From Tsukamurella tyrosinosolvens (GTDB lineage Bacteria > Actinomycetota > Actinomycetes > Mycobacteriales > Mycobacteriaceae): a stretch of DNA of 64,000 nucleotides. Both the position numbers and the translations under genes were made by a program. Within the stretch, counting starts at the first letter, position 1. Each line of letters begins with the position of its first letter. The DNA is taken from contig NZ_FNSA01000003.1 in NCBI RefSeq assembly GCF_900104775.1, positions 3,782,001 to 3,846,000 of the forward strand, given 5' to 3'. Of this stretch, positions 1 through 10,557 are shown piece by piece. The notes under the pieces were generated by a model, which saw nothing but the letters and a program-made list of their open reading frames with translations, did no database searches and had not been told where the DNA came from.

Positions 1-124
1 GGCCCACCAGGGTTCGGCTGTCGCGCCGCAGGCTCACGCCGCGGAAGTCGATCACCAGGTCCTGGTCGGGTTCGGCGGCGGAGTCGGGGGCGGGCGCGCT
101 GGAGGCGGCGACGGGATCGGACAC
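1..124 (-). CDS. ABC transporter ATP-binding protein, N-terminal 41 residues (gene runs off left edge)
   Basis: Only the 5' end is present. The reading frame from the GTG at 124 gives an acidic, Ala/Pro-rich lead followed by DLVIDFRGVSLRRDSRTLVG, the first beta-strand segment typical of an ABC ATPase before Walker A. The Walker motifs lie outside the window. M. tuberculosis has an ABC ATPase gene (Rv3041c) next to serB2-ctaD-fecB, and the same block follows here, which supports the call. In this genome glgX sits between them, divergently. An ATG two bases upstream is in another frame and is not used. The family is inferred from a short stretch plus context. Confidence 0.55.
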   Translation of the reverse strand, partial: MSDPVAASSAPAPDSAAEPDQDLVIDFRGVSLRRDSRTLVG

Positions 125-164
125 ATCACCATCCTGCCGCACGGGACCGGCCGCGGTTGGCAGG

Positions 165-2309
165 ATGGTCCCCGTGTCCACAGACCACCGCTCCCCCACC
201 CCCGGCGCCGCGCACCCCCTCGGCGCCGCTCCGCAGCCCGGCGGCGTGAACTTCGCCGTGCACGCTCCGCGCGCCACCGACGTCTGGGTGTGCCTGATCG
301 AGACCGACGATGCGGGGGCGCGCACCGAACAGCGCCTCCGACTGCCCGCGCAGACCGCCGGCGTGCACCACGGCTTCGTCGCCGGGATCGGCGAGGGCAC
401 CCGGTACTGCCTGCGCGCCGCGGGCCCCTGGGAACCCGAGAACGGACTGCGGTTCAACGAGCACAAGGCCCTCGTCGACCCCTACGCCCGCCGGCTCGAC
501 GGTGCCCTCGGCGACGGCGCGGCCCTCCTGCCGTACGGGGAGGACGGCGGACCGTCGGAGACGGATTCGCTGCCCGACATCCCGCTGTCCGTGGTCACGG
601 GGGCGCCGCCGGCGCCGGAGCCCGGGCCGGGCGTCCCCTGGGACCGGACGGTGATCTGCGAGGTGCACGTCGGCTCGTACACCGCGCGGCACCCGGGGGT
701 CCCGGAGGACCTGCGCGGCACCTACCTGGGGCTCGCGCAGCCGGCGGTGATCGAGCACCTGCGGCGCATCGGCGTCACCGCGGTGGAGTTGCTGCCCGTG
801 CAGGCCTGTCTCACCGAGCCGGGCGTGCGCGACCGCGGGATGCGCAACCACTGGGGCTACTCGACGGGGGCCTACTACGCACCGGACCCGCGGTACGCGG
901 CGCGAGACGGCCAGGAGGTCGAGGAGTTCGCGGAGATGGTGTCCGCGCTGCACTCCGCGGGCCTCGAGGTGCTCATGGACGTGGTCTACAACCACACCGC
1001 CGAGGAGTCCGTGGCGGGGCCGTCGCTGTCCTGGCGCGGACTCGACGCGCCCGGCTACTACCTACTCGAGAACGGTGAGGATCTCGACTACACGGGCTGC
1101 GGCAACACCGTCGACTGCGCCTCCCCCGCGGCCGTGCGGATGGTTCTCGACAGCCTGCGGCACTTCGCGGGCGCGTTCGGCGTCGACGGCTTCCGGTTCG
1201 ACCTCGCGAGCGTCCTCGGCCGCGGCCGCACCGGGACGGGGCCGCAGGGGCCGGTGATCCCGTTCGACCACCGCGCACCCCTGCTGACGGCGATCGCGGC
1301 GGACCCGATCCTGTCGACCCGCAAGCTCATCGCCGAGCCCTGGGACGCCACGGGCGAGGGCTACCGGGTGGGCGGCTTCCCGCCCGTGTGGGCCGAGTGG
1401 AACGACCGCTACCGCGACACCGTCCGCGACTTCTTCGCCGGCGGCGCGACCGTCGGGGCGCTCGCGTCACGCGTCTCGGGCAGCCAGGACCTGTTCGGGG
1501 CGCAGGGCCGCACGCCCTTCTCGTCGATCAACTTCATCACCGCCCACGACGGTTTCACCGCCCGTGACCTGGTGAGCTACGAGCGCAAGCACAACGAGGC
1601 CAACGGCGAGAACAACCGCGACGGCACCGACAACAACCACTCCGTGAATCACGGCTTCGAAGGCGGCACCACCGATCCCGCGATCCTCGCGGCACGCGCG
1701 GCGCACGTCCGGGCACTCCTGGCCACGCTGCTGCTCTCCACCGGCACGCCGATGCTGCTCGGCGGTGACGAGCTCGGCCACACCCAGTACGGCAACAACA
1801 ACGCCTATTGCGTACCCGAGGGCACCCCCGCGGCCGACGCCTTCGCGGTGGACTGGGACGCCGCCGACGCCGACCTGACGGCCTTCGTGGCGCGGGTGGC
1901 GGCCGTGCGGCGGGCGGCGCCGGTGCTGCGCCAGCACGAGTTCTTCGACGGTCGCGCGACGCGCGACGGCGAGCCCGACCTCGCCTGGTTCGGCGCCGAC
2001 GGCACCGAGATGCCGGGAGAGGACTGGCAGTCGCCGGAGGAGCGCACGCTGCAGGCGTGGGTCGACGGTTCCGACGTCCGCGCGCCCGGGCGCGACGCCG
2101 CCGTCGCGGAGAAGGACGCGCTCATCATCTGGCACGCGGGCGGCGAGGCGACCGTGGTGCTGGGCGGACCCGAATCGTGCACGCACGACTGGGAGCTCAT
2201 CGTCGACACCACCCTGCCGACGGGCGAACCGGCGGGCCGCACGGTGTACCCGTCGCGGGCGGAGATCACGGTCTCCGGCCCGACGGTGCTCGCCTTCCAG
2301 CAGGTCTGA
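165..2309 (+). CDS. glgX: Glycogen debranching enzyme GlgX (GH13 isoamylase type)
   Basis: This cytoplasmic enzyme hydrolyses alpha-1,6 branches of glycogen or limit dextrin. An N-terminal CBM48/isoamylase domain (about residues 15-120) precedes the GH13 barrel. Catalytic regions are visible: DVVYNHT near residue 270, GFRFDLA with the nucleophile Asp near 345, AEPWD with the acid Glu near 390, and TAHDGFT near 460. At 714 aa it has the usual GlgX length. A GTG at 174 is a better start than the ATG at 165, because AGGA at 162-165 lies 8 bases before it and too close to the ATG; the two differ by three residues. It is divergent from the ABC ATPase gene and convergent with serB; a short GC stem at 2310-2326 separates it from serB. 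Confidence 0.95.
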   Translation: MVPVSTDHRSPTPGAAHPLGAAPQPGGVNFAVHAPRATDVWVCLIETDDAGARTEQRLRLPAQTAGVHHGFVAGIGEGTRYCLRAAGPWEPENGLRFNEHKALVDPYARRLDGALGDGAALLPYGEDGGPSETDSLPDIPLSVVTGAPPAPEPGPGVPWDRTVICEVHVGSYTARHPGVPEDLRGTYLGLAQPAVIEHLRRIGVTAVELLPVQACLTEPGVRDRGMRNHWGYSTGAYYAPDPRYAARDGQEVEEFAEMVSALHSAGLEVLMDVVYNHTAEESVAGPSLSWRGLDAPGYYLLENGEDLDYTGCGNTVDCASPAAVRMVLDSLRHFAGAFGVDGFRFDLASVLGRGRTGTGPQGPVIPFDHRAPLLTAIAADPILSTRKLIAEPWDATGEGYRVGGFPPVWAEWNDRYRDTVRDFFAGGATVGALASRVSGSQDLFGAQGRTPFSSINFITAHDGFTARDLVSYERKHNEANGENNRDGTDNNHSVNHGFEGGTTDPAILAARAAHVRALLATLLLSTGTPMLLGGDELGHTQYGNNNAYCVPEGTPAADAFAVDWDAADADLTAFVARVAAVRRAAPVLRQHEFFDGRATRDGEPDLAWFGADGTEMPGEDWQSPEERTLQAWVDGSDVRAPGRDAAVAEKDALIIWHAGGEATVVLGGPESCTHDWELIVDTTLPTGEPAGRTVYPSRAEITVSGPTVLAFQQV

Positions 2310-2330
2310 GCCGACCGGCCGTCGGCCTGC

Positions 2331-3647
<1,317 letters not shown>

Positions 3648-5351
3648 CTAGTGGCCCTTGCCGGGGCCCGAGTGGGCCTCGGTGCGCATGCGCTCGACCA
3701 TGTGCGGGTAGTGCAGCTCGAACGCGGGGCGCTCGGAGCGGATGCGCGGCAGCTCGGTGAAGTTGTGCCGCGGCGGCGGGCAGCTGGTGGCCCACTCGAG
3801 GCTGTTGCCGAAGCCCCACGGGTCGTCGACCGTGACGACCTCGCCGTAGCGGTAGCTCTTGAAGACGTTCCACACGAAGGGCAGCGTCGAGGCGCCCAGG
3901 ATGAACGCGCCGACCGTCGAGATCTGGTTCAGCGTCGTGAAGCCGTCCGTGTCGAGGTAGTCCGCGTAGCGGCGCGGCATGCCCTCGGCGCCGACCCAGT
4001 GCTGCACCAGGAAGGTCATGTGGAAGCCGATGAAGGTGAGCCAGAAGTGCCAGCGGCCCAGGCCCTCGTCGAGCATGCGGCCCGTCATCTTCGGGAACCA
4101 GAAGTAGATGCCGGCGTAGGTCGCGAACACGATGGTGCCGAAGAGCACGTAGTGGAAGTGCGCCACGACGAAGTACGTGTCGGACACCGCGAAGTCGAGC
4201 GGCGGCGACGCGAGGAGCACGCCGGTCAGGCCACCGAAGAGGAAGGTCACGATGAAGCCGATCGAGAACAGCATCGGCGATTCGAACGTTATCTGCCCTC
4301 TCCACATGGTGAGGATCCAGTTGAAGAACTTCACACCGGTCGGCACCGCGATGAGGAAGGTCATGAAGCTGAAGAAGGGCAGCAGCACCGCGCCGGTGGC
4401 GTACATGTGGTGCGCCCACACCGCGACCGACAGAGCCGCGATGGCCAGCGTGGCCAGGACCAGGCCGCTGTAGCCGAAGATCGGCTTGCGGCTGAACACG
4501 GGGAAGATCTCGGAGACGATGCCGAAGAAGGGCAGCGCGATGATGTAGACCTCGGGGTGGCCGAAGAACCAGAACAGGTGCTGCCACAGGATGACGCCGC
4601 CGTTGGCGGGGTCGTAGATGTGGGCGCCGAACTGGCGGTCGACCTCGAGGCCCATGAGCGCGGCGGTCAGCAGCGGGAAGGCCAGCAGGATCAGCAGCGA
4701 GGTCACCAGGATGTTCCAGGTGAAGATCGGCATGCGGAACATCGTCATGCCGGGGGCGCGCATGCAGATCACGGTGGTGACCATGTTGACGGCGCCGAGG
4801 ATGGTGCCGAGACCACCGACCGCGAGGCCCATGATCCACAGGTCGGCGCCGGGGCCGGGCGAGTGGAGGGCGTCGGTCAGCGGGGTGTACGCGGTCCAGC
4901 CGAAGTCGGCCGCGCCGCCGGGCGTGATGAAGCCGGCGATCACCATGATGGCGCCGAAGACGAACAGCCAGTAGCCGAAGGCGTTCAGGCGCGGGAAGGC
5001 GACGTCGGGCGCGCCGATCTGCAGCGGCAGCACGAAGTTGGCGAAGCCGATGACGATCGGCGTCGCGTACAGCAGCAGCATCACGGTGCCGTGCATGGTG
5101 AACAGCTGGTTGAACTGCTCGGTGGAGAGGAACTGCAGGCCCGGGTTGGCCAGCTCGGCGCGCATCAGGAGCGCCATCAGGCCACCGATGAGGAAGAACG
5201 CGAAGCACGTGACGATGTACATGATGCCCAGCGTCTTGTGATCGGTCGTCGTGACCAGCTTGTAGATGAACGAGCCCTTGGGCCCGGTCCGCTGCGGATA
5301 CGGACGTGCGGCGGTCACCTCGACTGCCGGACGATGCGCTTGCGCGGTCAC
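3648..5351 (-). CDS. ctaD: Cytochrome c oxidase subunit I (aa3 type)
   Basis: This is the heme-copper core subunit of the aa3 oxidase, which reduces O2 and pumps protons in the cytoplasmic membrane. About twelve membrane helices are visible. Heme and copper ligand motifs are present: [16 protein letters not shown] (with the His-Tyr pair of CuB), AHHMY and AHFHYVLF. The start is set by AGGAGG six bases before the GTG at 5351, one of the clearest ribosome binding sites in the window. The open frame extends 21 codons further upstream but lacks this support. Length is then 567 aa. It is divergent from the fecB-like gene across 246 bp and lies upstream of serB, as in mycobacteria. Confidence 0.97.
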   Translation of the reverse strand: MTAQAHRPAVEVTAARPYPQRTGPKGSFIYKLVTTTDHKTLGIMYIVTCFAFFLIGGLMALLMRAELANPGLQFLSTEQFNQLFTMHGTVMLLLYATPIVIGFANFVLPLQIGAPDVAFPRLNAFGYWLFVFGAIMVIAGFITPGGAADFGWTAYTPLTDALHSPGPGADLWIMGLAVGGLGTILGAVNMVTTVICMRAPGMTMFRMPIFTWNILVTSLLILLAFPLLTAALMGLEVDRQFGAHIYDPANGGVILWQHLFWFFGHPEVYIIALPFFGIVSEIFPVFSRKPIFGYSGLVLATLAIAALSVAVWAHHMYATGAVLLPFFSFMTFLIAVPTGVKFFNWILTMWRGQITFESPMLFSIGFIVTFLFGGLTGVLLASPPLDFAVSDTYFVVAHFHYVLFGTIVFATYAGIYFWFPKMTGRMLDEGLGRWHFWLTFIGFHMTFLVQHWVGAEGMPRRYADYLDTDGFTTLNQISTVGAFILGASTLPFVWNVFKSYRYGEVVTVDDPWGFGNSLEWATSCPPPRHNFTELPRIRSERPAFELHYPHMVERMRTEAHSGPGKGH

Positions 5352-5597
5352 AAATCCTCCTGCCCTGGGCCTTTCGATACCGCGGCTGTCGGTACCGGCG
5401 TACGGCCTCTTCAATCAGGTCTTTCGGGCGGTGTTCGCTCACGGCGGACGCCACCCTTGTGGGGTAAGCGTAGCCCCTCGCCCCCGGGCTTGTCCCCGCG
5501 GTCCTACTCTGCGTCGTACTCGCGTCGCGGAACCGGCCGGAAAGGCCGCTGCTGCTACCGTGGCGCACTGTCGGAACTACAGGTGAGGACAGCTGCC

Positions 5598-6542
5598 GTG
5601 AACAGGGTCGGAACAACCAGGGCGGGCGCCGCGATCGCGCTCGCCGTCGTCGCCGGCTCGGTGCTCACCGCGTGCGGCGGCTCGGAGCCGATCCAGCAGC
5701 CCTTCGCCTCGATCTCCACGACGACCACGCGGCTGGCGTCGGCCAACATCATCGGCCTCGACCGCAAGGCCGACGAGGCCTGCGCGGCCCCCGTGACCGG
5801 CGGCCCCGCCCCGGCGGCGATCGTGGTCGCCGACCCGACCCTCCTCGACGGGCTCTGCGCCCTCGGGCTGCAGAACCGGGTCAAGGCCGTCGGCGGCGAC
5901 GCCCCGTCCTACCTCGGCGCGACCCTCGCGAAGGTCCCGAAGCTGGCCGACGGTGCGCGGGCCGACATCGCGGTAGGCACCGAGCAGTCCGCCGAGGCGA
6001 ACCGTCGCGCGGGCCGGACGGTGACCGTCCCGGCACCGTCGGCGGACTGGCGCCGCAGCTTCCTCGCCCTGGCCGACGCCGTGCGGATGCCCACCGAGGC
6101 GCGGGCCGTGCTGGACCGTTACCAGCGCGACGCGGCGGAGAAGTCCGTGAAGATCGACGCGGTGCACAACACCGTCTCCCTGGTCCGCTTCACCGCGGAC
6201 GGCAAGAACCTCGCCCTGGGCACCGCGCCGCTCGCGGCGCAGGTCCTCGCGGACCTCAAGGTCGTGCGGCCCGAGCCGCAGCGCAAGCCCGAGGCCGTGG
6301 AGATGTCGGGCGACGACGTCTCGGCCGCCGACGCCGACCTCATCTACGTGGGCTACGAGGGCGACAAGGGCCGCGAACACGGCATGGCCGTGATGACGAC
6401 GAAGCCCTGGAAGCAGCTCCGCGCGGTCGTCGCCAAGCGACAACTCCTGGTCGAGGACTCCGCGTGGTTCTCCGCGGGCGGCCCCGTCGCAGCCGGCATC
6501 GTGCTGCACGACGTGAACAACACGATCAAGGCCTCCTCCTAG
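5598..6542 (+). CDS. fecB: FecB-like periplasmic binding lipoprotein (iron siderophore/heme type)
   Basis: Predicted substrate-binding lipoprotein of the ABC-transport periplasmic-binding (Fe3+-dicitrate/cobalamin) family, anchored outside the membrane. The signal peptide ends in the lipobox LTAC with C26 as the lipidated residue. The body has the usual two-lobe pattern, for example VVADPTLLDGLCALG and the closing segment SAWFSAGGPVAAGIVLHDVN. M. tuberculosis Rv3044 (fecB) sits in the same place next to ctaD, which guides the name. Start GTG 5598 (314 aa) has GAGGAC upstream; an in-frame GTG at 5583 is an alternative. No transporter genes adjoin it, as in mycobacteria, so its ligand is not settled by context. 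Confidence 0.85.
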   Translation: MNRVGTTRAGAAIALAVVAGSVLTACGGSEPIQQPFASISTTTTRLASANIIGLDRKADEACAAPVTGGPAPAAIVVADPTLLDGLCALGLQNRVKAVGGDAPSYLGATLAKVPKLADGARADIAVGTEQSAEANRRAGRTVTVPAPSADWRRSFLALADAVRMPTEARAVLDRYQRDAAEKSVKIDAVHNTVSLVRFTADGKNLALGTAPLAAQVLADLKVVRPEPQRKPEAVEMSGDDVSAADADLIYVGYEGDKGREHGMAVMTTKPWKQLRAVVAKRQLLVEDSAWFSAGGPVAAGIVLHDVNNTIKASS

Positions 6543-6559
6543 GCCTGCCCCCGTCCCAG

Positions 6560-6594
6560 ACCTGCGCCCCGTCGGATCCCGGCGGGGCGCAGGT
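6560..6594 (+). terminator. Stem-loop after fecB
   Basis: A perfect 12-bp stem, ACCTGCGCCCCG (6560-6571) with CGGGGCGCAGGT (6583-6594), and an 11-base loop, begins 17 bases after the fecB stop. It lacks a U-tract but its place and strength suit a terminator. Confidence 0.6.
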
Positions 6595-6880
6595 GTCTGC
6601 CGGCGATTGCCACACCTCCGAACAGGCCAGGAACGCGAACGTTCCTCCGTGACGCCTCTCACATGCGTCGGGTAAAACCGCTGGCCCAGAGCTCGGTGTA
6701 CACCTGTTCACGGATTGGTGGCCGGAGACCCTTCATTCATGCTTGTTTCAAGTGATAGCCTGAAGGCGATTCAATCTCATACACGGCTTCTACCAGCACA
6801 GACGCCTGTGGGATTTCCCACAGGGTCACGGAAGAAACACCAGGTACGAGCCGGTCGAGGGAGCCAGGAAAGGATCCATC
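6595..6880 (+). promoter_or_regulatory. Upstream region of the AurF-FprB operon with two palindromes
   Basis: About 290 bp without a gene precedes the AurF-like gene. It holds two dyads. One is AGGAACG-CGAA-CGTTCCT at 6629-6646. The other is CCTGTGGGA-TT-TCCCACAGG at 6805-6824, with 9-bp arms, centred about 66 bp before the start codon. The second is a strong candidate operator. The segment around 6730-6780 is AT-richer than its surroundings and could hold the promoter. I cannot assign a regulator; none is encoded next to the operon. Confidence 0.5.
6805..6824. promoter_or_regulatory. 20-bp palindromic operator candidate before the AurF-like gene
   Basis: CCTGTGGGA and TCCCACAGG form perfect 9-bp arms around a 2-base centre, 56 bp upstream of the ATG at 6881. 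Size and symmetry fit a dimeric repressor such as a TetR protein. The regulator is unknown. Confidence 0.5.
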
Positions 6881-7900
6881 ATGGCCCTGCTGAACATGCC
6901 CCGGGTGACCCACATGGCCCGCATGCGCGGCCGCTCGTTCCCCGGTCAGGCCGAGTACGAGCAGACGCTGAACGACCTCTCCGAGGCCTCGGTCCGGCGG
7001 AACTTCGATCCCTACGTCGACATCGACTGGGACTCCCCCGAGCTGGCGATCGTCCCCGACGACCCGCGCTGGGTGTGCAACCCGCGCTTCGACCCGATCG
7101 GCCGCCACCCCTGGTACCAGGAGCAGCCGCTGGCGAAGCAGATCGAGATCGGCATGTGGCGCCAGGCGAACGTCGCCAAGGTCGGCCTGCAGTTCGAGTC
7201 GATCCTGATCCGCGGCATCATGCAGTACACCGCCGTGCAGCCGAACAACTCCCCCGAGTTCCGCTACGCCACGCACGAGGCGAAGGAGGAGTGCCAGCAC
7301 ACGCTGATGTTCCAGGAGTTCGTCAACCGTGTCGGCATGGACGTCCCCGGCGGCGCGTGGTGGTTCCGCCGCCTGTCGCCGATCATCCCGCTGGCGGCCA
7401 CCACCTTCCCGAACATCTTCTACATGGGCGTGCTGGCCGGCGAGGAGCCGATCGACCACCTGCAGAAGCAGTTCCTGCGCTCGGCCGATACGCAGCACCC
7501 CGCGATGACGTCGGTGATGCAGATCCACGTGGCCGAGGAGGCTCGCCACATCTCGTTCGCGCACCAGCTGCTCGAGCACAAGGTGCCCACCCGCGGCCCG
7601 GTCCCCCGCTTCCTCCTGTCGCTGGCGATGCCGCTGGTGATGCGCATCCTGCTCGGCGCGATCATGGTCCCGCCGAAGCAGTTCTGGGACACGTTCGACA
7701 TCCCGCGCTCGGTGAAGAAGGACATCTTCTGGCGCTCGCCGGAGTCGAAGGCCATGCGTCAGGAGATCTTCGGTGACGTCCGCCTGCTCGCGGAGCGCAC
7801 GAACCTGATGAACCCGGTCTCCCGCCTGCTGTGGCGCGCCCTGGGAATTCACGGCCGGACCTCGCGATTCCGCAGCGAGCCGTCGTACGCCGCGCAGTAG
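6881..7900 (+). CDS. AurF-like di-iron oxygenase
   Basis: Family: non-heme di-iron N-oxygenases related to AurF, which oxidises p-aminobenzoate to p-nitrobenzoate. The substrate here is unknown. The ferritin-like core shows ligand candidates E106, E137 with H140 (EAKEECQH), E189, H216, and E220 with H223 (HVAEEARH), close to the AurF ligand pattern by eye. Length is 339 aa, and a good AAAGGA site precedes the ATG. The next gene is fprB, a ferredoxin-ferredoxin reductase fusion that could supply electrons. M. tuberculosis pairs an AurF-like gene (Rv0885) with fprB (Rv0886), so the pairing is conserved. The two genes are 94 bp apart with a strong hairpin between them. Confidence 0.85.
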   Translation: MALLNMPRVTHMARMRGRSFPGQAEYEQTLNDLSEASVRRNFDPYVDIDWDSPELAIVPDDPRWVCNPRFDPIGRHPWYQEQPLAKQIEIGMWRQANVAKVGLQFESILIRGIMQYTAVQPNNSPEFRYATHEAKEECQHTLMFQEFVNRVGMDVPGGAWWFRRLSPIIPLAATTFPNIFYMGVLAGEEPIDHLQKQFLRSADTQHPAMTSVMQIHVAEEARHISFAHQLLEHKVPTRGPVPRFLLSLAMPLVMRILLGAIMVPPKQFWDTFDIPRSVKKDIFWRSPESKAMRQEIFGDVRLLAERTNLMNPVSRLLWRALGIHGRTSRFRSEPSYAAQ

Positions 7901-7920
7901 TCTCGAACCACCCCGAATAT

Positions 7921-7948
7921 CCGGCTCGGCGGTCACCCGCCGAGCCGG
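7921..7948 (+). repeat. Intercistronic 12-bp hairpin between the AurF-like gene and fprB
   Basis: CCGGCTCGGCGG (7921-7932) pairs perfectly with CCGCCGAGCCGG (7937-7948) around a TCAC loop. It starts 20 bases after the first stop codon and no T-run follows. It may end part of the transcripts or protect the upstream mRNA, setting different levels of oxygenase and reductase. Confidence 0.5.
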
Positions 7949-7994
7949 ACCCGTATCCCGGCCCGGATGCGAACACCCCGGAGGAGTTCCCTCA

Positions 7995-9518
7995 ATGCCC
8001 CACGTCATCACCCAGTCCTGCTGCAGCGACGCGTCGTGCACCTTCGCCTGCCCGGTGAACTGCATCCATCCGACGCCCGACGAGCCGGGCTTCGCCACGG
8101 CCGAGATGCTGTACGTGGATCCCACCACCTGCGTCGACTGCGGCGCCTGCGTGACGGCGTGCCCCGTCGACGCCATCGGCCCGGCGCACCGCCTGCCCGA
8201 GGAGCACAAGGTCTACATCGAGCTCAATCGCTCGCTCGCGGCCGCCGACCCGGCCAACTCCTCGCTCGGCGGCCCGAATCCGCAGGAGCGCAGCCGGCCG
8301 CCGATGGCGCACACCGTGCCGCCGAAGGTCCTTCCGATCCCGTCGGGCACCGTCATCAGCGTCGGCGTGATCGGCAGCGGCCCCGCGGCGATGTACGCGG
8401 CCGACGAGCTGCTCCGCTACCCGGGCGTCACCGTCGACGTCTACGAGAAGCTGTCCACGCCGTACGGCCTGGCCCGCTTCGGCGTCGCCCCCGACCACAC
8501 CCGCACCCGCAAGGTCTCGGGGCTGTTCGACAAGGTCGCCGCCGACCCGAACTTCCGGATCCACCTGAACACCGAGATCGGGCGCGACATCAGCCTCGAG
8601 GAGCTGCGGAAGCGCCACGACGCGATCGTCGTCGCCGTCGGCGCCAGCACCGACAAGAAGCTCGGCATCACCGGCGAGGACCTGGCAGGCGTCCGGAGCG
8701 CCACCGACTTCGTCGCCTGGTACAACGGCCACCCCGAGCACAAGGGCGACGCCGTCGACCTCACGCACGACCGCATCGTCGTCATCGGCAACGGCAACGT
8801 CGCGCTGGACGCGGCCCGCATCCTCACGGCCGAGCCCGAGGAGCTCGAGGGCACCACCATCTCCCCCGCCGCGCTCGCCGCGCTGCGCGAGTCGAAGGTG
8901 GAAGAGGTGGTGATCGTGGCCCGCCGCGGCCCCGAGCACGCCGCCTTCACCCTGCCCGAGGCCCTCGGTCTCGCCGACGAGCGCACCGTCATCGTGCACC
9001 CGGACCCCGACGTCGCCGAGACCATCGTCGCGGGCAGCGATTCCGAGCTGATCGGGCACAAGCTGCAGCTCCTCGAGTCGCTGGAGACCCAGTCGGACGC
9101 GCCGCGCCGCATCAGGCTGCGCTTCCTGACCACGCCCGAGTCGATCGAGGCGACCGACGACGGCCTGGTTCTGCACGCGAAGCACACCGTCACCGGCGAG
9201 GCGATCGACCTGCCCGTCGGCATGGTGTTCACGTCCGTCGGCTACCGCGGCGTGCCGGTGCCGGGCCTGCCCTTCGACGACCGCCGCGCGGTGCTGCCGA
9301 ACGAGGCCGGCCGGGTCCTCGGGGACGACGGTGCGCCGCTCCCCGGCGTGTACGTCACGGGCTGGATCAAGCGCGGCCCCAACGGCTTCATCGGCACGAA
9401 CAAGACCGACTCGCAGGAGACGGTGGAGAAGTTCGCCGAGGACGTCGTCGCCGGCGTGGTGAAGGGCCGCCCCTCGGGCAAGCGCAAGCGTCCGCTGGGC
9501 CGCATCCTCGGCGCGTAG
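7995..9518 (+). CDS. fprB: Ferredoxin/ferredoxin-NADP reductase fusion FprB
   Basis: Residues 1 to about 105 form a bacterial 7Fe/8Fe-type ferredoxin: one Cys group near SCCSDASCTFACPVNC and a standard CVDCGACVTACP cluster motif. From about 115 to 507 it is an adrenodoxin-reductase-like flavoprotein, with the FAD fold VGVIGSGPAAMYAA and the NADP site VIGNGNVALDAAR. It moves electrons from NADPH through FAD to the built-in iron-sulfur domain. Its immediate neighbour upstream is the AurF-like oxygenase, a likely acceptor. GGAGTT precedes the ATG. The C-terminus is Lys/Arg-rich. Length and architecture agree with mycobacterial FprB. Confidence 0.93.
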   Translation: MPHVITQSCCSDASCTFACPVNCIHPTPDEPGFATAEMLYVDPTTCVDCGACVTACPVDAIGPAHRLPEEHKVYIELNRSLAAADPANSSLGGPNPQERSRPPMAHTVPPKVLPIPSGTVISVGVIGSGPAAMYAADELLRYPGVTVDVYEKLSTPYGLARFGVAPDHTRTRKVSGLFDKVAADPNFRIHLNTEIGRDISLEELRKRHDAIVVAVGASTDKKLGITGEDLAGVRSATDFVAWYNGHPEHKGDAVDLTHDRIVVIGNGNVALDAARILTAEPEELEGTTISPAALAALRESKVEEVVIVARRGPEHAAFTLPEALGLADERTVIVHPDPDVAETIVAGSDSELIGHKLQLLESLETQSDAPRRIRLRFLTTPESIEATDDGLVLHAKHTVTGEAIDLPVGMVFTSVGYRGVPVPGLPFDDRRAVLPNEAGRVLGDDGAPLPGVYVTGWIKRGPNGFIGTNKTDSQETVEKFAEDVVAGVVKGRPSGKRKRPLGRILGA

Positions 9519-9545
9519 CCCCTCCCCACGCGTAATCTCAGCGCC

Positions 9546-10493
9546 GTGGCCTCCTCCGCGAACGGCGAACCGGTCGAGCTGACCGTCGGCGACCGGGTCG
9601 TGCGCGTCTCCAGCCCGGAGCGCGTCTACTTCCCGCAGATCGGCGCGACGAAGCTCGACGTCGTGCGGTACTACGAGTCCGTGGGGCCCGGCATCGTCCG
9701 GGCACTGCGCGACCGCCCGACGATGCTGCACCGCTACCCGAAGGGCGTCGACGGGGCGAAGGTGCACCAGAAGCGGATCCCCGCCGGCGCGCCCGACTGG
9801 CTCGAGACGGTGGAGATCTACTTCCCGCGGTTCGGCCGCACCGCCGACGAGGTGGTCGTGACCGAGCTCGGCTCGGTGATCTGGGCGGCGCAGATGTCGA
9901 CGGTCGAGTTCCACCCGTGGAACTGCCGGGCCGGCGACCTGGAGCACCCCGACGAGTGGCGCATCGACCTCGACCCGATGCCCGACTGCTCGTGGTCCCG
10001 CGTGCAACGGGTGGCGGGCGTCGTGCGCGAGGTCCTGGACGAGCTCGGCATCCGCGGGTTCCCCAAGACCTCGGGTGGTTCCGGCCTGCACGTGTACGTG
10101 CGGATCGAGCCCCGGTGGACGTTCTCGGAGGTCCGACGGTGCGCCCTCGCCTTCGCTCGGGAGGTCGAGCGCCGGGCACCGTCGGACGTGACGACGGTGT
10201 GGTGGCGGAAGGACCGCGACCCCTCGGCGGTGTTCCTCGACTACAACCAGAACGCCCGCGATCACACCATCGCGTGCGCGTACTCGCTGCGCGGCACCCC
10301 GATCGCCACCGCATCGGCCCCGATCACGTGGGACGAGGTGCCGGACGTGCACCCGGACGACTTCACGATCCGCACCCTCCCGGCGCGCTTCGCCGACCTC
10401 GGCGACCTGCACGCGCAGATCGACGACGAGGCCTTCTCCCTCGACACCCTCGTCGAGTGGGCCGACCGCGACGACCTCCCCCTCGCCGATTGA
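9546..10493 (+). CDS. Stand-alone LigD-type DNA polymerase/primase domain protein (PolD)
   Basis: Archaeo-eukaryotic primase-type polymerase of the LigD polymerase family, which fills gaps in end-joining and repair with a taste for ribonucleotides. Metal-binding Asp residues are seen in RIDLDPMP (D141, D143) and a third candidate in FLDYNQN. The segment TSGGSGLHVYV is the conserved nucleotide-binding stretch of the family. No ligase or nuclease domain is attached, so this is a PolD1/PolD2-like single-domain protein of 315 aa. It starts at GTG 9546, 27 bases after fprB, and may be read from the same promoter. A 17-bp inverted repeat begins inside its last codons. Confidence 0.88.
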   Translation: MASSANGEPVELTVGDRVVRVSSPERVYFPQIGATKLDVVRYYESVGPGIVRALRDRPTMLHRYPKGVDGAKVHQKRIPAGAPDWLETVEIYFPRFGRTADEVVVTELGSVIWAAQMSTVEFHPWNCRAGDLEHPDEWRIDLDPMPDCSWSRVQRVAGVVREVLDELGIRGFPKTSGGSGLHVYVRIEPRWTFSEVRRCALAFAREVERRAPSDVTTVWWRKDRDPSAVFLDYNQNARDHTIACAYSLRGTPIATASAPITWDEVPDVHPDDFTIRTLPARFADLGDLHAQIDDEAFSLDTLVEWADRDDLPLAD

Positions 10494-10550
10494 ACACCGT
10501 TTCTGTTCATCGCGACCTGGGCTTTCGCCGACGGAAACGGTGTTCAATCG
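10487..10550. repeat. Perfect 17-bp inverted repeat spanning the polD stop codon
   Basis: CGATTGAACACCGTTTC (10487-10503) is exactly inverted as GAAACGGTGTTCAATCG (10534-10550), with a 30-base spacer. The left arm includes the TGA of the polymerase gene; the right arm ends 7 bases before the stop of the convergent DUF1272 gene. A shorter TGAACA/TGTTCA dyad lies in the left half. It may be a bidirectional terminator or a mobile intergenic repeat; no second copy was noticed in this window. Confidence 0.6.
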
Positions 10551-10557
10551 CCGTGGG

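Noticed and set aside
2310-2326. GCCGAC-CGGCC-GTCGGC between glgX and serB as a terminator
   Set aside because: The stem is only 6 bp in very GC-rich sequence; too weak to list as a feature.
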